Source of the DNA: JBNNGK01 sp050268245
GTDB taxonomy: Bacteria; Pseudomonadota; Gammaproteobacteria; Enterobacterales; Enterobacteriaceae
DNA length: 64,000 bases
Reading direction: 5' to 3'
NCBI RefSeq assembly: GCF_050268245.1
Contig: NZ_JBNNGK010000009.1
Coordinates: forward strand, 124,001-188,000
The notes beneath the pieces were generated by a model. It had not been told where the DNA came from, did not search any database, and saw only the letters and a program-made list of their open reading frames with translations. Position 1 is the stretch's first letter. Every line of letters begins with the position of its first letter. Of the stretch, positions 63,293 through 64,000 are shown in pieces. The position numbers and the translations under genes are program-made.

Positions 63293-64000
63293 ATGGAATT
63301 CACCGAAAGCAGACGCTTATACCAGCAATTGGCCGCTGAACTTAAACGACGCATTGAAGGCGGCGTGTATTCGGTTGGCGATAAACTCCCGGCAGAACGT
63401 TACATCGCCGAAGAGATGAACGTCAGCCGTACCGTCGTCCGTGAGGCAATCATCATGCTGGAGGTGGAAGGCTACGTTGAGGTACGAAAAGGCTCCGGTA
63501 TTCACGTCATTTCCAACCAGCAGAAGCATTTAATCGTGCCAGGCGACAGCATCGAGTTCGCCACCGTTGGGCCGTTTGAGCTATTACAGGCGCGTCAGTT
63601 AATTGAAAGTAATATTGCTGAATTCGCCGCGACCCAAGTGACCAAACAAGACATCGTTCACTTGATGGCGATCCAGGAAAATGCGCGTCAGGAGGATCGT
63701 TTCCGCGATTCGCAGTGGGATCTGAAATTCCACGTCCAAATCGCCTTAGCCACCCAAAATACGGCCATGGCCACTATCGTAGAAAAAATGTGGAGCCAGC
63801 GCGCGCACAACCCATACTGGATCAAGCTTCATGAGCATATCGATGAACGCCCCATTGACAGTTGGTGCGACGATCACGATCAGATCCTAAAAGCCCTGAT
63901 GCGCAAAGATCCAAACGCCGCCAAACTGGCGATGTGGCAACACTTGGAAAACACCAAACAAATGTTGTTCAACGCCACCACCGATGACTTTGAGTTTAAC
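63293..64000 (+). CDS. exuR: Hexuronate-responsive repressor ExuR, C-terminus cut by window edge
   Basis: ExuR is a GntR-family (FadR/FCD subfamily) repressor of exuT, uxaCA and related genes, released by hexuronates. 236 codons are present with no stop; the E. coli protein is 258 residues, so about 22 are missing. The winged helix covers residues 8-75 (LPAERYIAEEMNVSRTVVREA), and the all-helical FCD ligand-binding domain follows, with ARQLIESNIAEFAATQV near 100 and WDLKFHVQIALATQN near 142. ATG at 63293 matches the family start. Confidence 0.96.
   Translation, partial: MEFTESRRLYQQLAAELKRRIEGGVYSVGDKLPAERYIAEEMNVSRTVVREAIIMLEVEGYVEVRKGSGIHVISNQQKHLIVPGDSIEFATVGPFELLQARQLIESNIAEFAATQVTKQDIVHLMAIQENARQEDRFRDSQWDLKFHVQIALATQNTAMATIVEKMWSQRAHNPYWIKLHEHIDERPIDSWCDDHDQILKALMRKDPNAAKLAMWQHLENTKQMLFNATTDDFEFN

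Overview
The window is a 64 kb piece of an enterobacterial chromosome, most like Serratia or a close relative in the Yersiniaceae. The evidence is near-identity of many products to their E. coli orthologues together with conserved gene order: parC, mdaB-ygiN, parE-yqiA-cpdA-yqiB-nudF, tolC, ygiBC, ygiD-zupT, ribB, hldE-glnE-ygiF, cca-uppP-folB-plsY-tsaD, rpsU-dnaG-rpoD, mug-ileX, fadH-rlmG-ygjP-ygjR, alx-sstT and uxaCA-exuT-exuR. The genus call is tentative. Both ends cut genes: parC lacks its C-terminus on the left and exuR lacks its C-terminus on the right.

Left third (1-22 kb): topoisomerase IV genes parC and parE flank the quinone-protection pair mdaB-ygiN. A leftward operon nudF-yqiB-cpdA-yqiA-parE follows, then tolC. 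A complete dihydroxyacetone/glycerol module (dhaR, dhaM, dhaL, dhaK, gldA/dhaD) sits between tolC and ygiBC, which are adjacent in E. coli. Next come ygiD, zupT, and ribB with an upstream FMN riboswitch, then ubiK.

Middle (22-41 kb): LPS heptose synthesis (hldE), glutamine synthetase control (glnE), the triphosphatase ygiF, ygiM, tRNA maturation (cca), undecaprenyl-phosphate recycling (uppP), folate (folB), phospholipid (plsY) and t6A (tsaD) genes, and the macromolecular synthesis operon rpsU-dnaG-rpoD. Between rpoD and mug lies an AT-rich leftward group of three genes that looks acquired: a Mor-like regulator, a RhiA-like protein, and a small protein with a His/Cys pattern resembling clan CD (caspase-fold) peptidases. 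This is the least ordinary part of the window.

Right third (41-64 kb): tRNA-Ile2 (ileX), a GNAT acetyltransferase, a GABA catabolism block (permease, gabD, gabT and a divergent MocR/GabR-type regulator), and an ABC-F ATPase whose leader may carry a tiny ORF and attenuator. These are followed by fadH, rlmG, ygjP, ygjR with a glutamine-amidotransferase gene, alx under a yybP-ykoY (Mn/pH) leader RNA, sstT, and the galacturonate/glucuronate genes uxaCA, exuT and exuR.

Three ERIC-like palindromic repeats are visible: one fragment inside the nudF-cpdA operon, one after rpoD, and one that appears to be inserted inside the alx riboswitch. No insertion sequence, prophage, CRISPR array or rRNA gene was seen.
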